Shown here in pieces: positions 24,986 through 37,681 of a stretch of DNA of 64,000 bases; positions within the stretch are counted from its first letter, which is position 1, and the number at the start of each line of letters is the position of its first letter. Origin of the DNA: Larus michahellis (taxonomy: Eukaryota > Chordata > Aves > Charadriiformes > Laridae); NCBI RefSeq assembly GCF_964199755.1, contig NC_133910.1, positions 3,432,501 through 3,496,500 on the forward strand. The letters run 5' to 3'. A program made the position numbers and the translations under genes. A model generated the notes under the pieces. That model did no database searches, was not told the origin of the DNA, and saw only the letters and a program-made list of their open reading frames with translations.

Positions 24986-25460
24986 GGTGTTAGCGGGGCA
25001 GTGTACCCCGGCCCACGGCCCTGGGGCCCGGCCGCCTCCCCCAGCGCTCAGCCGTGGCCACGGCGGCTGCTGTGGGCCCAGGGGCCGCGGGGAGCCCGGG
25101 TCTCCCCCCGGCGGAACCTTCGTGCGGCGGAACCTTCGTGCGGCGGAGCGGGTTCCGCGGGGCGAGGAGGAGCGCCGGGCTGCGCCCAGTGGAGCGGGGC
25201 CGGGGGGAGCCGTGGCGGGAGCGGGCCCGGCCGGGCTCGGGCAGGCAGCCATGTACGCGGGGCTGCAGGAGCTGGGGGTGGCCAACGGCGAGGACCTGAA
25301 GGAGACGCTGACCAACTGCACGGAGCCGCTGAAGGCCATCGAACAGTTCCAGGTGGGGCGGGTCGCCATGGAGATGCCCAGCGCCCGTGGCGGGGGTGCA
25401 CCGGGGCCCGTGGCGGGGCCGCCCGTGAGGGGCCGAGGCTGTGGGGTGGTCGAGAGCAGG
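24985..25460 (+). promoter_or_regulatory. CpG island promoter of NELFB
   Basis: Very GC- and CpG-rich stretch spanning the NELFB upstream region, exon 1 and the start of intron 1. No TATA box is apparent, as expected for a housekeeping CpG-island promoter. Two tandem copies of a 16-bp unit (25112-25127 and 25128-25143, core 'cggaaccttcgtgcgg') lie 108-139 bp before the ATG. A long open frame through this island on the plus strand is a composition effect. Confidence 0.75.
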
Positions 25461-28400
25461 AGAAGGCCCCAAGTGTGGGTCTGTTTTGTGGTATTTATCT
25501 CTTTTTATTTTATAACCAGTATGGCTTTAGTAGTCCCTGCTGTCGTTTGGTGGCTAGCGGAGCCGGCTAACCCCCCACGGCATCCCTCTCTGGTGTTTGT
25601 GTTGGCAGACAGAAAATGGAGTGCTCCTGCCCTCGCTGCAGTCGGCCCTGCCCTTCCTGGACCTGCACGGCACCCCCCGGCTGGAGTTCCACCAGTCGGT
25701 GTTCGACGAGCTGAGGGAGAAGCTGCTAGAGAGGGTCTCTGCCATCGCTTTGGAAGGGAAAGTCGAGGAGAGGTTTGTCTTCAGTCTTGTTGGTTATTCA
25801 GAGTGAGCTGGGAATTTTCTGTGAAAATTAGTTACAGTGGACGAATGACTTATGCAAAAGACAGATAAGTTCCTGAGGGGTCAAGTTCCAGTGGCTTTGA
25901 GATGAGCCACTTTGTCCTATGCTGTAACATGGTACTTAGTCTCTTGCTCTTACATGTTTTCAGGTACAAGAAGCTGGAAGATCTCCTAGAGAAGAGCTTT
26001 TCCCTGGTCAAGATGCCTTCCATACAGCCTGTGGTGATGTGTGTCATGAAGCACTTGCCCAAGGTAAAACCGCTCCGCCGGTTGGGCTGTTCCGTTACAT
26101 CTCTGCTGTGTAGCTTCTCTTAGCTGTGCTGACGGGTGGGCTGCACGCTCCATCTGCAGACCTTCTGCAAGTTTGTCGTTCGGTGTTAGGAACTGACTGA
26201 AGATATACTGGATTCTTGTATCTGGGAACAACTTAGTAGACCAATTCAAAAAGCATTTTACATTTTCATAATCAGCTGAGACTATTTCCCTATTTTATTC
26301 AGTATATGCAGCTTCTTAAAAGTAGTCAAATTCACTGGTAGGTGAATTTTTCCACAGCTGATTTAAAAATCTACGACAAGTGGAAAAAAAGATTTGAAGA
26401 ATGCAACCAGAAATAGCCAGGGGTGAGATTTGGATTTGTGAAACAAAAATCTCTGAGTAGCATTATTAAAAGCATCATATTGTACTTAAGGTAATGGATT
26501 CAAAACCGCTACTAGAACTTATAAGTTACTGAGTTTTGAAACATCACCCCAAATCTTAGCATCGTAGGTTTAAAGGAAGTCTTAAGTGTCTTAGGACTAT
26601 AGCTTACTGTTACAGGAGTAGGGAAGGCAAAAGATGGGTCTGTGATACTGCTTGTTGTTTAATTGCATTGTTGTGCAAATTAGGCTGCCTGAGATTATGA
26701 TTTAGATGTCTTCTGTAGCCAGTTACTTCTTACTTGGACAGTCAGGCAGGTAAGTTGCTCTGCAGTTTGGTAACCGCTGTGTTGATCATAGGTCCCTGAA
26801 AAGAAGCTGAAGTTAGTAATGGCCGATAAGGATTTGTATAAAGCATGTGCAGTGGAGGTGAAGCGCCAGATTTGGCAGGATAACCAGGCTCTGTTTGGTG
26901 ATGAGGTATCTCCGCTGCTGAAGCAGTATATCCTGGAGAAAGAAAACATTCTCTTCAGCAACGATATTTCTGTCTTGCACAATTTCTTCAGCCCGTCTCC
27001 CAAAACAAGACGTCAAGGCGAGGTAAGGACATGCTCATGAATGGAATTAATCAGCTCTCAGTCAATCTTGTCAAATAACAGAGTGTCCATTTCGCCCACC
27101 CAACTTCACTGCTAAAATTGTTTGGCTAGACAAATTATTTGTAAGAAATACCAGGCTGCTTTCTCCCACGTATCTTGATGAAAGCAACAGGAATTATTTA
27201 ATAGTTACTCAATGCTGTGTAATAATTCATTTATGTTTTAAACTGTTTATGAGCTTTTAAAAAAAAATAGCAAGGACAAATTTTTTCTTTTATTGCTCGG
27301 TCTGGCTTTAATACCCCTCAGCTGTTGTGAAGGATAAGCATCTATCAAATCAGTTTAAATATCTTAAATTTCTATTCTTGCGACTTTTTTTTAGCAGGAC
27401 ATAACCTGAGAAAAGCTTTTTTTTCTTGGTAAAGATGGAAAGGGATATTGAAAGTTGTAGCTAAGGTGGCATTCATAAAAGCTGCTCTTTGAATGGAATT
27501 ACATGAAGTGGCTGAGCTGATCCAACACTCAGCCGCAGGAAGGGCACAGGTGCTGCTCCTTCCCTCCCTCCCTGTAGCTCTGGCAATTATCAGACCTTCC
27601 ATGAGCTGATTCAGCTCAATAATTGCTACAGAAACTCTAGCAAATAAAACCAGAAAGTAGTTTTCCAAGACAGTGAGTTGGATCTGCTCAAAGAAGAGAT
27701 CAGCTGGCACCAAAGCCATTGCAAGGAGATGGGCTGGGTCACACAGGCATGTTTGATGTGGGGGTGATCAGTGTCATAGGTGTCAGGCGTGGGTCTCTCC
27801 TCCTGGCAACAGCAAGCCATTACGCTGGTTCAGCTATAATGTGTTGCTTTACCTCCGGGGGCTTTTGCTCCAAAAGGGAAATACCAGAGTTTCTGTAAGG
27901 GCCTTGCTATCAAGAATGCAAAAGAATTGCAGTGATGAGGCAGTATAAAGGTTTAATTTCAGAGAGGGTAGCACATCTGTTACTTTGGGCGTTGGTTTGG
28001 GTCTGTTTTGCTTTCAAAAGCCCATTTAGCGTAAGTGCTCTGGTGCAATTTACTTCAGGTTTACATTGCAGACTTGTGGTTTCATGCCAGCTGGCAACTA
28101 AGCACCACACATAGAATCATAGAATTGTTAGGGTTGGAAGGGACCTTAAAGCTTATCTAGTTCCAACCCCCCTGCCATGGGCAGGGACACCTCCCACTAG
28201 ATCAGGTTGGTCAGAGCCCCATCCAGCCTGGCCTTAAAAACTTCCAGGGATGGGGCTTCCACCACCTCTCTGGGCAACCTGTTCCAGGTTGCTCACTCCC
28301 CTGCAGTGGGATAGGGGGGAGAATTGGAAGGGTAAAAGAAAGAAACTCATCAGTTGAGATAAAAACAGTTTAATAATTAAAAAGAAGGAAAAAAAAAAAA

Positions 28401-31400
28401 AAGGAAAAAAACAACAGAGAGGAAAGTAAAACCCAAAAGAAACAATCAATGCAAATGAAAACCATTACTCACTGCCAACTGACCGATGCCCAGCCAGTCC
28501 CTGAGCAGTGGCCCCCCGCCGCCAACCTCCCCCCCAGTTTTATTGCCGAGCATGACACTGTACGGTCTGGAATATCCCTTTGGGCAGTCGGGGGCAGCTG
28601 TCCCAGCTGTGTCCCCTCCCAACTTTTTGTGCACCTCCAACCTGCTCGCTGTCGGGGCGATGTGAGGAGCAGGAAGCGCCTTGGTTCTGTGTAAGTGCTG
28701 CCCAGCAGTAACTAAACCAGCTCTGTGTTATCAACACTTCCCCGTACAAATCCAAAACGTGGCCCCGTACAAGCTACTGTGGAGAAAGTGAACTCTATCC
28801 CAGCCCAAACCAGTAGAAGCTTCACCTTCATTCTTGTGCCTGTAGCAAGAAGGTAGGTAGAAATAGAAAAAGAATTCCAAAGAAAAGTGAGTTTTGCTCA
28901 GGTTACAATTGTAAATTATATTCATCAATAATAGGTGCTGCTTCTTACCTGTTTCATGTAGCTGAGCACCTTATTTTACAAATGCTTCAATTTCCTTCTG
29001 CAAGAGAGCTTTTTTCTTGACATTCTGTATTCTTTCGTTATGGCTATGAAACTTTTGATGAACTTCTCTTGAACAAACGCTCTTGGATATCTTGGTGTAA
29101 ATCAGGAACTCATGTAAATGCGGATGTTTCAATCTTGATAAATCATGTAAAAGAATTCAATGTTTTTGTGTGCGAAATAACAGTATCTTGGTACTGAGCG
29201 CACATTTTTTCTGCTTTGAGTTTAGGTGGTTCAGAAGCTGACGCAGATGATTGGGAAGAACGTGAAGCTCTATGATATGGTGTTGCAGTTTCTGAGAACC
29301 TTGTTCCTTCGGACAAGGAATGTTCATTACTGCACGCTACGGGCAGAGCTCCTGATGTCGCTGCATGACCTGGAAATCAGTGAAATCTGCACTGTTGACC
29401 CCTGTCATAAGGTATTAATCATGTGGGACAGATAGGAGTATTACTGGAGAATTTTCTGTTTCACCCACTCCTGTGCGTACCTGCTGCCCAGCAGGACTTC
29501 AGCCCAGAGACGATGACTCCTCTCTATGAAGAGGGTTCAGACCTTGAATCCAAAAGTCATCTTATATTCCTTGGAACCTCAGGTGAAAATTTCATCTTGG
29601 TTAACCAGCAGCTTGCTTTCATTTCATAACCCGTAAATCACTCAGATTTATGGTACTTGTGCAGTGTTAAAACCAACATCTAATCTGACCTATGTAGGTG
29701 CTGCAAAAAATAATCAAAACCACTATCTAGCCCCAGGTTCTTAATCGAACCTTGCTTCCCTCCCTGCTGTGCCTGGTGTGATATACTCCATCTGTCAGTA
29801 AACTGTGTGTGGAACATTAAATACTTTGGATCTTGAATTCTAAGAAAACATTAAAGTCCTAAAATACTGGGGGGGTGACAGATGAGGTGTTAATGTCACA
29901 CCAGCATCTTGTTACTGGTCCTTTGTCTGTGGTCAGCATCACTCTGATCTAGAGCAAAGCTTTTTCTCTTAAGGAATGTCGCTAAGTTTTATGTGTTCAG
30001 CTTATAGAGAATATGTCCTAGAGTGATGATGTTACCGCATGTGTTTTAATGTCTTCTGATCAAGAGTCCCCAAATCAGTATACAGACAGTGACTGAATAA
30101 AAAAGGGCAAATTCTTGTTCAAGTTGCAGATCATTTTCAGCGACCTTATTTTGCCACTGCAAAATGCAGTGACTTCTGCAAGGAAAGGAAGCCACGATGA
30201 AAGCATTTCAGAAAATTCAGCAAGTTGTTCTTTTCTGACAGCTGAAATGTTGGGGGAAAACATGTTGTTTTCTGAAAGGGGGAAAAAAGCCCTTAATTTT
30301 AGGTCGGATAAAACATTTCACTTAACTGTCTTTTTTTCAATTTGATAATACAGCTCTAAAGCAGAATAACCTCCACTGCTAATATCCCCTACTTAGAGGG
30401 GATATTCTTAGTAATTATTGCTCAGTGATGCTGCTTCTTTGTCAGCCTCATACTTGTGTAAATACACCTCAGTCAGGTGTGCTGGGCAGCGATATATTTT
30501 ATACATGCTGCTTCTTTAATTGCCAGGAAATGCCTCTTTTGGAAGGAGAGAAAGTGACACCAGGTAAACTTACCTTGGTATCTCTGACCTGCTTTTGGAA
30601 TGTTTATTTCAGACCTCCTCCGTAATAGTGACCAGCTTGCTACCATAGCTAAGAATATGAATACAATGTATTAATTCCGGATACTTGGAGGTCATTCGAG
30701 CCGGTTTTCTCTGACATTGTTTATGTTATTGCTGGTTTACCGAGTTGCTGTGGTTCATAAAGCTTTCTCCTTTTTTATAACAGTTCACCTGGTGCCTTGA
30801 TGCTTGCATTCGGGAGAAGTTTGTGGACAACAAGAGAGCTCGGGAATTGCAAGGCTTTCTGGATGGAGTGAAGAAAGGGCAAGAACAAGTGTTGGGGTGA
30901 GGCAGTTGGGCTGTTTATTGAGAAACTGAAAATGGGTTCTTGGCAGTCATGACATCTGACGGGTGTTGTAGGTGTTAATTCTTCCCTAGAGCCAGCTAAC
31001 AGCCAGCAGCCTTTCTGCGCGGTCACATCCAGTACACTTGTGAGCACTGACGCACTGGGGCATAGCCAGACACGTTCTGGTGACGTAGCTTGTACGGTTG
31101 AAGTTACCACCCTTGAGTCTCCCCTGTGGCCTGGTAACTGACTGTGGGAGATCTGCTTGATTTCAGTGCAGAAGACCTTTAGTAATTGTTTTGGATAACA
31201 CACTCTTTCAAGTCAAAGAAATAACATTCATGGTGTTTTGACAAGGCAGGAGAAGGTTCGTCAGGTGGACACCTGTAGGTAACAAAAGACAGAAATTCAG
31301 GTTTTAGATTATCATAGTGAGGGTATTGTTAGAGTACTTGCCCTGTGTCTGCCTCTCTTCTTAAACTCAGCAGCGTGTGTGTTTATAAAAATATAGTGTA

Positions 31401-34400
31401 CACAGGCACAGTACTTTGATGTTACATCTGGTAGTTGACAGGATTACAAGAAAGAACAGTCTCAAACATCTTATTCTAGTGAAACGCACTGGCGTCCTAT
31501 GGCTGGATATGGAACTGTACGGTAGGGTTGTTTGTTATGTATGACATGTATTTGATTTTTGCTTCTCAGGGACTTATCCATGATCCTGTGCGATCCCTTT
31601 GCCATTAACACCTTAGCCTTGAGTACCATAAGGCACCTGCAGGACCTGGTTGGGCAGGACACCTTACCCAGGGTGAGTGTCGCAGATTATGTACTTAATC
31701 TGAACTGTAGTCTTAATTGAAAAAATAGCATTCATCAACAAAGGGCTGGCACTGTACAAGAAGTACAATTAAGTTCTCAAATGCTTGTGTAAATTGAAAT
31801 AAGGGAAATGTGATGCTGCCTATCCATTCGTTGCACATACTTTAGAGCTCAGCAGGAGCACTGTTTGGAGATGGGCGTTTTGGAGTTCTCTGAATTGGCA
31901 AAGAATTCTTTGCGTGTCTCATTCTGTCCAAACAGCTATGCATGTATAGAATCATACATAGAATATGTGCCTCCCTGCTTTGTCCTTCCATCGGTTTGCC
32001 TGACAGCAGCAGGCTTTATTCCCTGCCACGGTAAATACGATGGATTAGTTTACGCTGTTCTGGTCTGTTGGCTGCGATATAATACACTTCCTGCAAGTAG
32101 TGTCTGCAGGAGGTGCTTAAGTGTTAAAGGAGGGTAGCCTTACAGGTGTCTGAACAGTGTGAGGCATTTGCTGGTTTTATCCCTGAGTTACTTAATCCAA
32201 CAGTAAAATTTAACAACTTCCTCATGACAGTTTAAGACTGAAAATTGTTTTCGTTTCAGGGCACAGTGATAACAAAACCCCATTGTCGTTCTTACACACA
32301 CTTTCTCTTACTTCTGCTTTCTGTCCTGTGACACACTATATTTCAGTGTACTAATTTGGCAGGACATGCTTAAAAACGATGTGATCAGATTGGCTGCATA
32401 CTTCTTGGCATGTGTATAACATACAACATAAAATGTTACATAAAACCGTGAACCCTCAGGTGTGTCTGTTATTTGATTCCATTTGAGCCATCAGTTGTCG
32501 ATTAAATCAGAGAGTACTGAATACCTCTAGCAGTCTTCGATAAAGCTGCTAATCCAGGAGAGCTTTGAATGTAAACAACTACTTCCAAATAAATAGCTAT
32601 ACGTGCAACTTGTGGAAGATCAAAATAGCTGTTTTTCTCTTTCCCTTAAAATTCGAGGAAAGCCCGGATCTGCTGCTGCTCCTTAGGATGCTGTCTTTGG
32701 GACAGGGGGCCTGGGACATGATTGACAGCCAAGTCTTCAAGGAACCAAAAATGGTGAGCCATTTTGATATTTAGAATTTAACACATTTAATGAAACAATT
32801 TTAGACTTGTTTATCATTTTATTGCATCCCTGATTTAACGTTCATTCTGCATACCTCTCGTCATAGCTTTCTTAGAAAAAAACATGTAAGTGGTCACAGA
32901 GCAGCAGCTCAAGTGGATGTGCGGTAAACTTCATTTACCTCTTTTTTTTATTTATGTGAATGCCTGGCCCTTACTGTTTTAAAATCAGACTGTACCTGTA
33001 TTAAATTCTGCACTGGTTGCTCATTGTTGCTGGGAACTTCTACAATACTGACAAGTTTGTAAAGCACCTTTTGTATGAGGAAAGCAGGATTTCAGAGGCC
33101 GGTCTGAAACTCTGGTAGCAGTGTAGTAGCTTTTCATTGACATGAAAAATGTTTTTTTCCCTTCCAGCTATCTGTTACAGGAGTTTTGTGTAGTGCCACA
33201 TTCAGCTACAATCTTTCCATGCTTTGGAAATTGCCCGGTATTATAGGCAGCCCTAGCGTAGCCTGGGAGCAGGTTCTGCTCAGGTGGTGGCAGGAGGGCT
33301 AACCATGGTGTTGCACAGCAGGACTGTTTCTCAAGAGAAATTTGCTCTTTCTGTTCTGAACTATAAAGCAGCAAATGTCTACCTAGGGGGACACTTGAAG
33401 TCTCCAAAATAAATATTACTGGCTGATTGCACGTTTAAATTTACCGTAGGAAGGGTGTGCGTTAATACCAGATTGTAACAGCGAGGGTGGCTAGCACTGT
33501 AATTTGACATGCAGAGGTGCTCTCATGAATCCCTTAGAAAGAAACTGTGAATGTTTTTCCTAAAGGGAATCTCCAAATCTGTATTTAAAATCTGTTTTGT
33601 TTGCGATTGCCACAAGCTGTAACCTCACACTCTGTGAATCTGATACAACATAGGCTGATCTGCCTTGTGTGAGGAGATGCTCTTTATTGTTGCTATTCTA
33701 GCTGTGCATTGATCCCTGACAGTTTAGGGAATGAACAAAATGATTTGTAATTCTTGATGAAAGCAGTTTGGTACCATCCTTAACATGCAGTGCTTGCAGC
33801 AGCATTGGAAAAGGTCTCTCAGAAGAAATGCTAACTAATTGTCAAAAGAACGGATTTGAGCAGGAGCATTTCTGTAGATGAGGCGAAGTACTGTGTTCCC
33901 AATTACCAGTGGAATGTGTAGAAGTGAATTATTCAATAACTTTGGCTGGAACTGGATGTCTGACAGCTTGTTTTCCGTAGCATAGGATGGGGCTTGTGTT
34001 GCCTCAGTGTTACAGCACTCCAGGACCATTAGGTGGCATGAACTGATTGATGAAAGTGTTGTTCTTTTCCCTCTGTTCTTCCATCCCTCTAAGGAAGTTG
34101 AGTTGATCACGAAGTTCTTGCCTATGCTGATGTCCTTCGTGGTGGATGACCACACGTTCAATGTAGATCAGAAACTGCCCTCAGAGGAGAAGGGACCAAT
34201 TCCCTACCCCAGCACCATTCCTGAAGCTTTCACCAAGTACGTAATCTGCTTTCCTGGCTTTGTACATATAGTCTTGTTGCCAAAGCCGAACATCAAGGAG
34301 CCAGCCAACAATGACAGGAAAAAATACTGTATGTGGTAAAACAAAGACTTTCTTGGGGCAATAGTTAATCACAGTTAATCAAGCCTGGACTTTTCCTTGA

Positions 34401-37400
34401 GCAGAACAGGTTTCCACCATGATCCCTCAAATAAAATTTATTTACATAAAAGAATTATTTCTTGTAATGATCATTCTTTTGGCAGATTGAATATGAAAAT
34501 ATTTGGCATTACTGCTTTCGAATATGCTGCTTGCGTAGCTTCCCAAGCAGGGAATGATGAGTGTTTGAGTGATATTTGGGTGCACCTGGATAAGGGCCCG
34601 TGCTTGGTAGTGAAGAGCGCTATTGTAAATTGTAAAGTTGGCATTTTTGTCACACAGATGCTCATTCTCTGTTGATAACCTATCACTCCAGAGGCGTCAA
34701 AAAGATAAATAAGACTTCTATGTCCTCTGTTGTATTCAGATCTTGCACTAATTTCCAGCACAATTCCTATCTGTGTGCCAGAATCTGGAGTACCGTATCC
34801 GCGTAGTTGTACTGTCCTCTATGACAGTGTTGATACTTGACCTTTGGGAAACTAAAAGAAAACAGTATTGGACTTTGTATTATTTTTGAGTATTTGGGCT
34901 GCTTCTAAAACCCGTTTTGAATAGCATTTTTACCATTAATACTATTATAAATGTTCACAATCAAATCCAACTGTTTGATTGTGAGACAGCAAAATGTTTG
35001 CTGAATGGCAAATTTTTCTGGACCATGGTAGTGAACATAGTGATGGTCATCTACTCAGTCCCTGAGTAGCTGCTCTTCAGTGGATTTGAGGTCAGCCACT
35101 GCTGTAACTGCTTGATTGCTATCCAACAGTATTTTAAAACCTACTTTTTAAAAATCTGTTTTCGCTTTATTGATTAAGAAACTCTGTTTCTGCCGTAACA
35201 GATTCTTGCAGGAGAACAGAATAGCTTGTGAGATTGGGCTGTATTACATCCTTCACATCACTAAACAGAGGAACAAGAATGCTTTCCTTAGGCTCCTGCC
35301 AGCACTAGGTAAGTTTTTGTCTTGTCTCTATTCTATAGCTGTTTACCTTCTATTGGACACCAAGGAGGCAGGTAAACCTGGAGTGAGAGTGGTTTCAGCA
35401 TCAAAGATGTAATGGTCTGCCTTGGCTCTTCTGCTGAGGCCCTGCAGAAGCGTTTATTTTTGTCTGCAATTAGGATGCTTTTCTGCTGATCCGAGAACTT
35501 AGGGATAGTGACTGAAGGTCAGTAGTTGCTTAGGACAAAGGCTGTGTTAACAATGAGATTAGTTGCGGACTGTTTGGAATGAATCTGAAAGATAAAAGAG
35601 CAGGTGGCTTAATTCTGCCACTGCTCGTAGTAATTGCAGGTGGACAGGAATTCTTGGGACTTGGCTTTGTGTAGCGAAAAATCCTGTAACAAAACAGGAC
35701 CACACACAGCCTTAAATTCTTCCCTGGGATTACTTTCTTCACTGACTTCTCTGGGGTAAGTTGCAGGAGAACTCTGAAGCAATCTTAGGAATTGCAGCTC
35801 CCAGTAAAGGTGGTGGGGGTTCACTTCCCGCTCCCTCACCCCAGCTCTGGTGTTCTTTGAACCCTTTGCTGAACTGGCAGCTCATTTACATGAGTTTTCC
35901 ACTGGTAAGTGACTTGTGTCTGCTCACTGCAGGGTCTGAGGAGTGCAGGGAGGTGGATGTGGCCATGAGCAGCGGGTGGTGGAGAAGGAGAGCGGGGGAC
36001 TTAGTGATTTTGGCAGGAGCAAGCTGCTCTGTGACTTCAGTCGTGGTGGAGACATGGGCTTTCTGTATATTCTTCTCACCCCTCTGCTCCTAATCTTTTA
36101 TGTCTGAGAGATCAAAGCCATCTGCTCGGGCTACCTGTTTTAGAAGGAAATCTCACTGCCGAGTTTTCAGCAGGAACGTCTGCTGTGTAGTCAGGTTTTG
36201 GCACATCCTTGTCAGTCTCAGTCTCTTTCCTTTTCATGTTGTACAGTTGAGACATTCAGTGACTTGGCCTTCAGTGATATTTTTCTACATCTGCTTACTG
36301 GTAACCTCACGCTGCTGGGTGATGAATTTGCACTGGAGGAGTTCTGCACCAGTCTCTTTGATGGCTTCTTTCTCACTGCCTGCTCAAGGTAAATCTGATT
36401 TTCCTCGGGGGACGTGAGTTTACAGGATACATGAGACTTTGAACTGTACTTTAATAGTTCAGCAAACTCTTCATGTATAGTGGAAATATTAGCCTGATGC
36501 TGTTTTTCTTTGAGGAAAGCCTTATATTTTGTGATCAAGTTTTTATCAGCAAAATTTATAAGTGTTGATTATGAATTATTACCTGAACTCTTAATTCCTT
36601 ATTCATAAGTTGGAGTTGCAAAAGACAATATCCTTCATGTTTTGCAGTAGCTCTGAATATGAAGAGTTAACTCCAGCTCTTTGCAGTGTCAGCTGCACAC
36701 AGAAAATCTGTTTGTATCTGTTAAGTCAGTGTGGTTCAAGTGCTGGCCTGCAGACCAGATCTCTAACCTCCGCAAAGCTTACCCCAAAGTGACTAGAACT
36801 GCCGTGCTGGTGCTGCTACCGCTTCCTCCGTGCGTACAAAAGAACAAACGTCCTCTGCGGGACGGGCCATGTGCACATGCAGGAGAGACCAGCTGCTGCC
36901 ACATGCTGCAGTTTGTGCTTGAAATCCCCCCCACCTTCCTTGTGATTTCTACACTTACTCCACTCCTGTTGAATAATTACATCAGTTGCTTGAAAGATAA
37001 GGCAGGGTTAGCACTTTGTAGCACACAGGCTACAATTCTCAGATGTTTTGGATAATTGTAACAAAGCTGCCAGGCTGTGGGTGTGTGAATTATTCTGATA
37101 CTGTTGCTGTAGGTTTCTTGCTCTCAAGATGGTGTTAGTTTCTATTAGTTACTCTGCTTTAAAATTGCTTTTTGCAGAAAGGAGAATGTACACAGACACG
37201 TGCTAAGACTGCTGCTTCATCTGCATCACAAAGTGGCACCTACCAAACTAGAGTCTCTCCAGAAGGCTTTGGAACCCACCAAGCAGGTAAGAAGGGAAGC
37301 ATGAGAAAGGGAAAATTAATTGCAAATGGAAGCAGCTGGCTTTCCAGACGTTGCTCAATAGAACATGAGCTCTGCTTTCCAAGCGTACCAATTTGTGTCT

Positions 37401-37681
37401 TAATTACCTTGTAACTTCCTCTTTCTGTGTTGGTTTGTGTTAAAACGCAAAGGGTAATTGCATACTTAGTGTTTGAGCTAGTGGCAGCTCGAATGAAGTA
37501 TGACTCTTCTGTTTTTTTTCCTTCCCTGATTCTCGTTCTGCAGAGTGGGGAGGCTGTGAAGGAGCTTTACAACCAACTCACTGAGAAACTGGAGCTTCGC
37601 AAGCCAAGTCCAGCCGAAGTGACTGAGACTCCCTCCATGGAACTGCCCTTGCCCACTGTGCCCACACCAGCCTCACGCTGA
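25251..37681 (+). CDS. NELFB: Negative elongation factor complex subunit B (13 exons, 577 aa)
   Basis: NELFB (COBRA1) is a helical scaffold subunit of the nuclear NELF complex, which holds RNA polymerase II in promoter-proximal pausing. Exons: 25251-25352, 25609-25772, 25964-26063, 26792-27022, 29226-29411, 30784-30896, 31570-31672, 32658-32753, 34094-34236, 35202-35308, 36247-36388, 37178-37286, 37544-37681. All introns are GT-AG, phases agree, and they sum to 577 codons plus TGA, close to the 580 of human NELFB. The match to human is near-perfect in many blocks: 'GLQELGVANGEDLKETL' at the start, 'MKHLPKVPEKKLKLVMADK' across exons 3-4, 'VKRQIWQDNQALFGDEVSPL' in exon 4, 'LRTLFLRTRNVHYCTLRAEL' in exon 5 and 'GQGAWDMIDSQVFKEPKM' in exon 8. 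The tail is less conserved (Ser/Pro/Thr-rich). The start follows the human 580-residue form. It is divergently arranged with the NTPDase gene, about 3 kb apart. Confidence 0.97.
28072..28825 (-). mobile_element. Solo ERVL-type LTR, minus orientation, split by a CR1
   Basis: Lies in NELFB intron 4. Reverse-strand text matches a common avian ERVL LTR: start near 28822 'ctactggtttgggctgggat', then blocks for 'tcaacacttccccgtacaaa', 'cccaactttttgtgcacctc', a TATA-like AATAAAA near 28545, 'gttgagataaaaacagttta' near 28350, and an end 'gccagctggcaactaagcac' near 28085 (plus-strand text quoted). The last about 40 bp are separated from the rest by a CR1 at 28111-28291. No internal retroviral genes are present, so it is a solo LTR. 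I could not identify a target-site duplication. Confidence 0.8.
28111..28291 (-). repeat. CR1 LINE 3' fragment nested in the LTR
   Basis: Starts 'atagaatcatagaattgtta' and runs through 'gggacacctcccactagatc' to 'cctctctgggcaacctgttc'. LTR sequence lies on both sides (the 'aagcaccacac' end left, 'gctcactcccctgcagtggg' right), so the CR1 inserted after the LTR. About ten LTR bases look lost at the junction. Confidence 0.88.

Noticed and set aside
24987-25868. 293-codon open frame on plus strand over the NELFB promoter and exons 1-2
   Set aside because: It is a GC-rich shadow. It overlaps the true NELFB exons in a different frame and crosses the real splice sites.
28060-28830. Target-site duplication around the ERVL LTR
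   Set aside because: The five bases on either side of the inferred ends do not match and the terminal TG/CA are mutated, so none is claimed.
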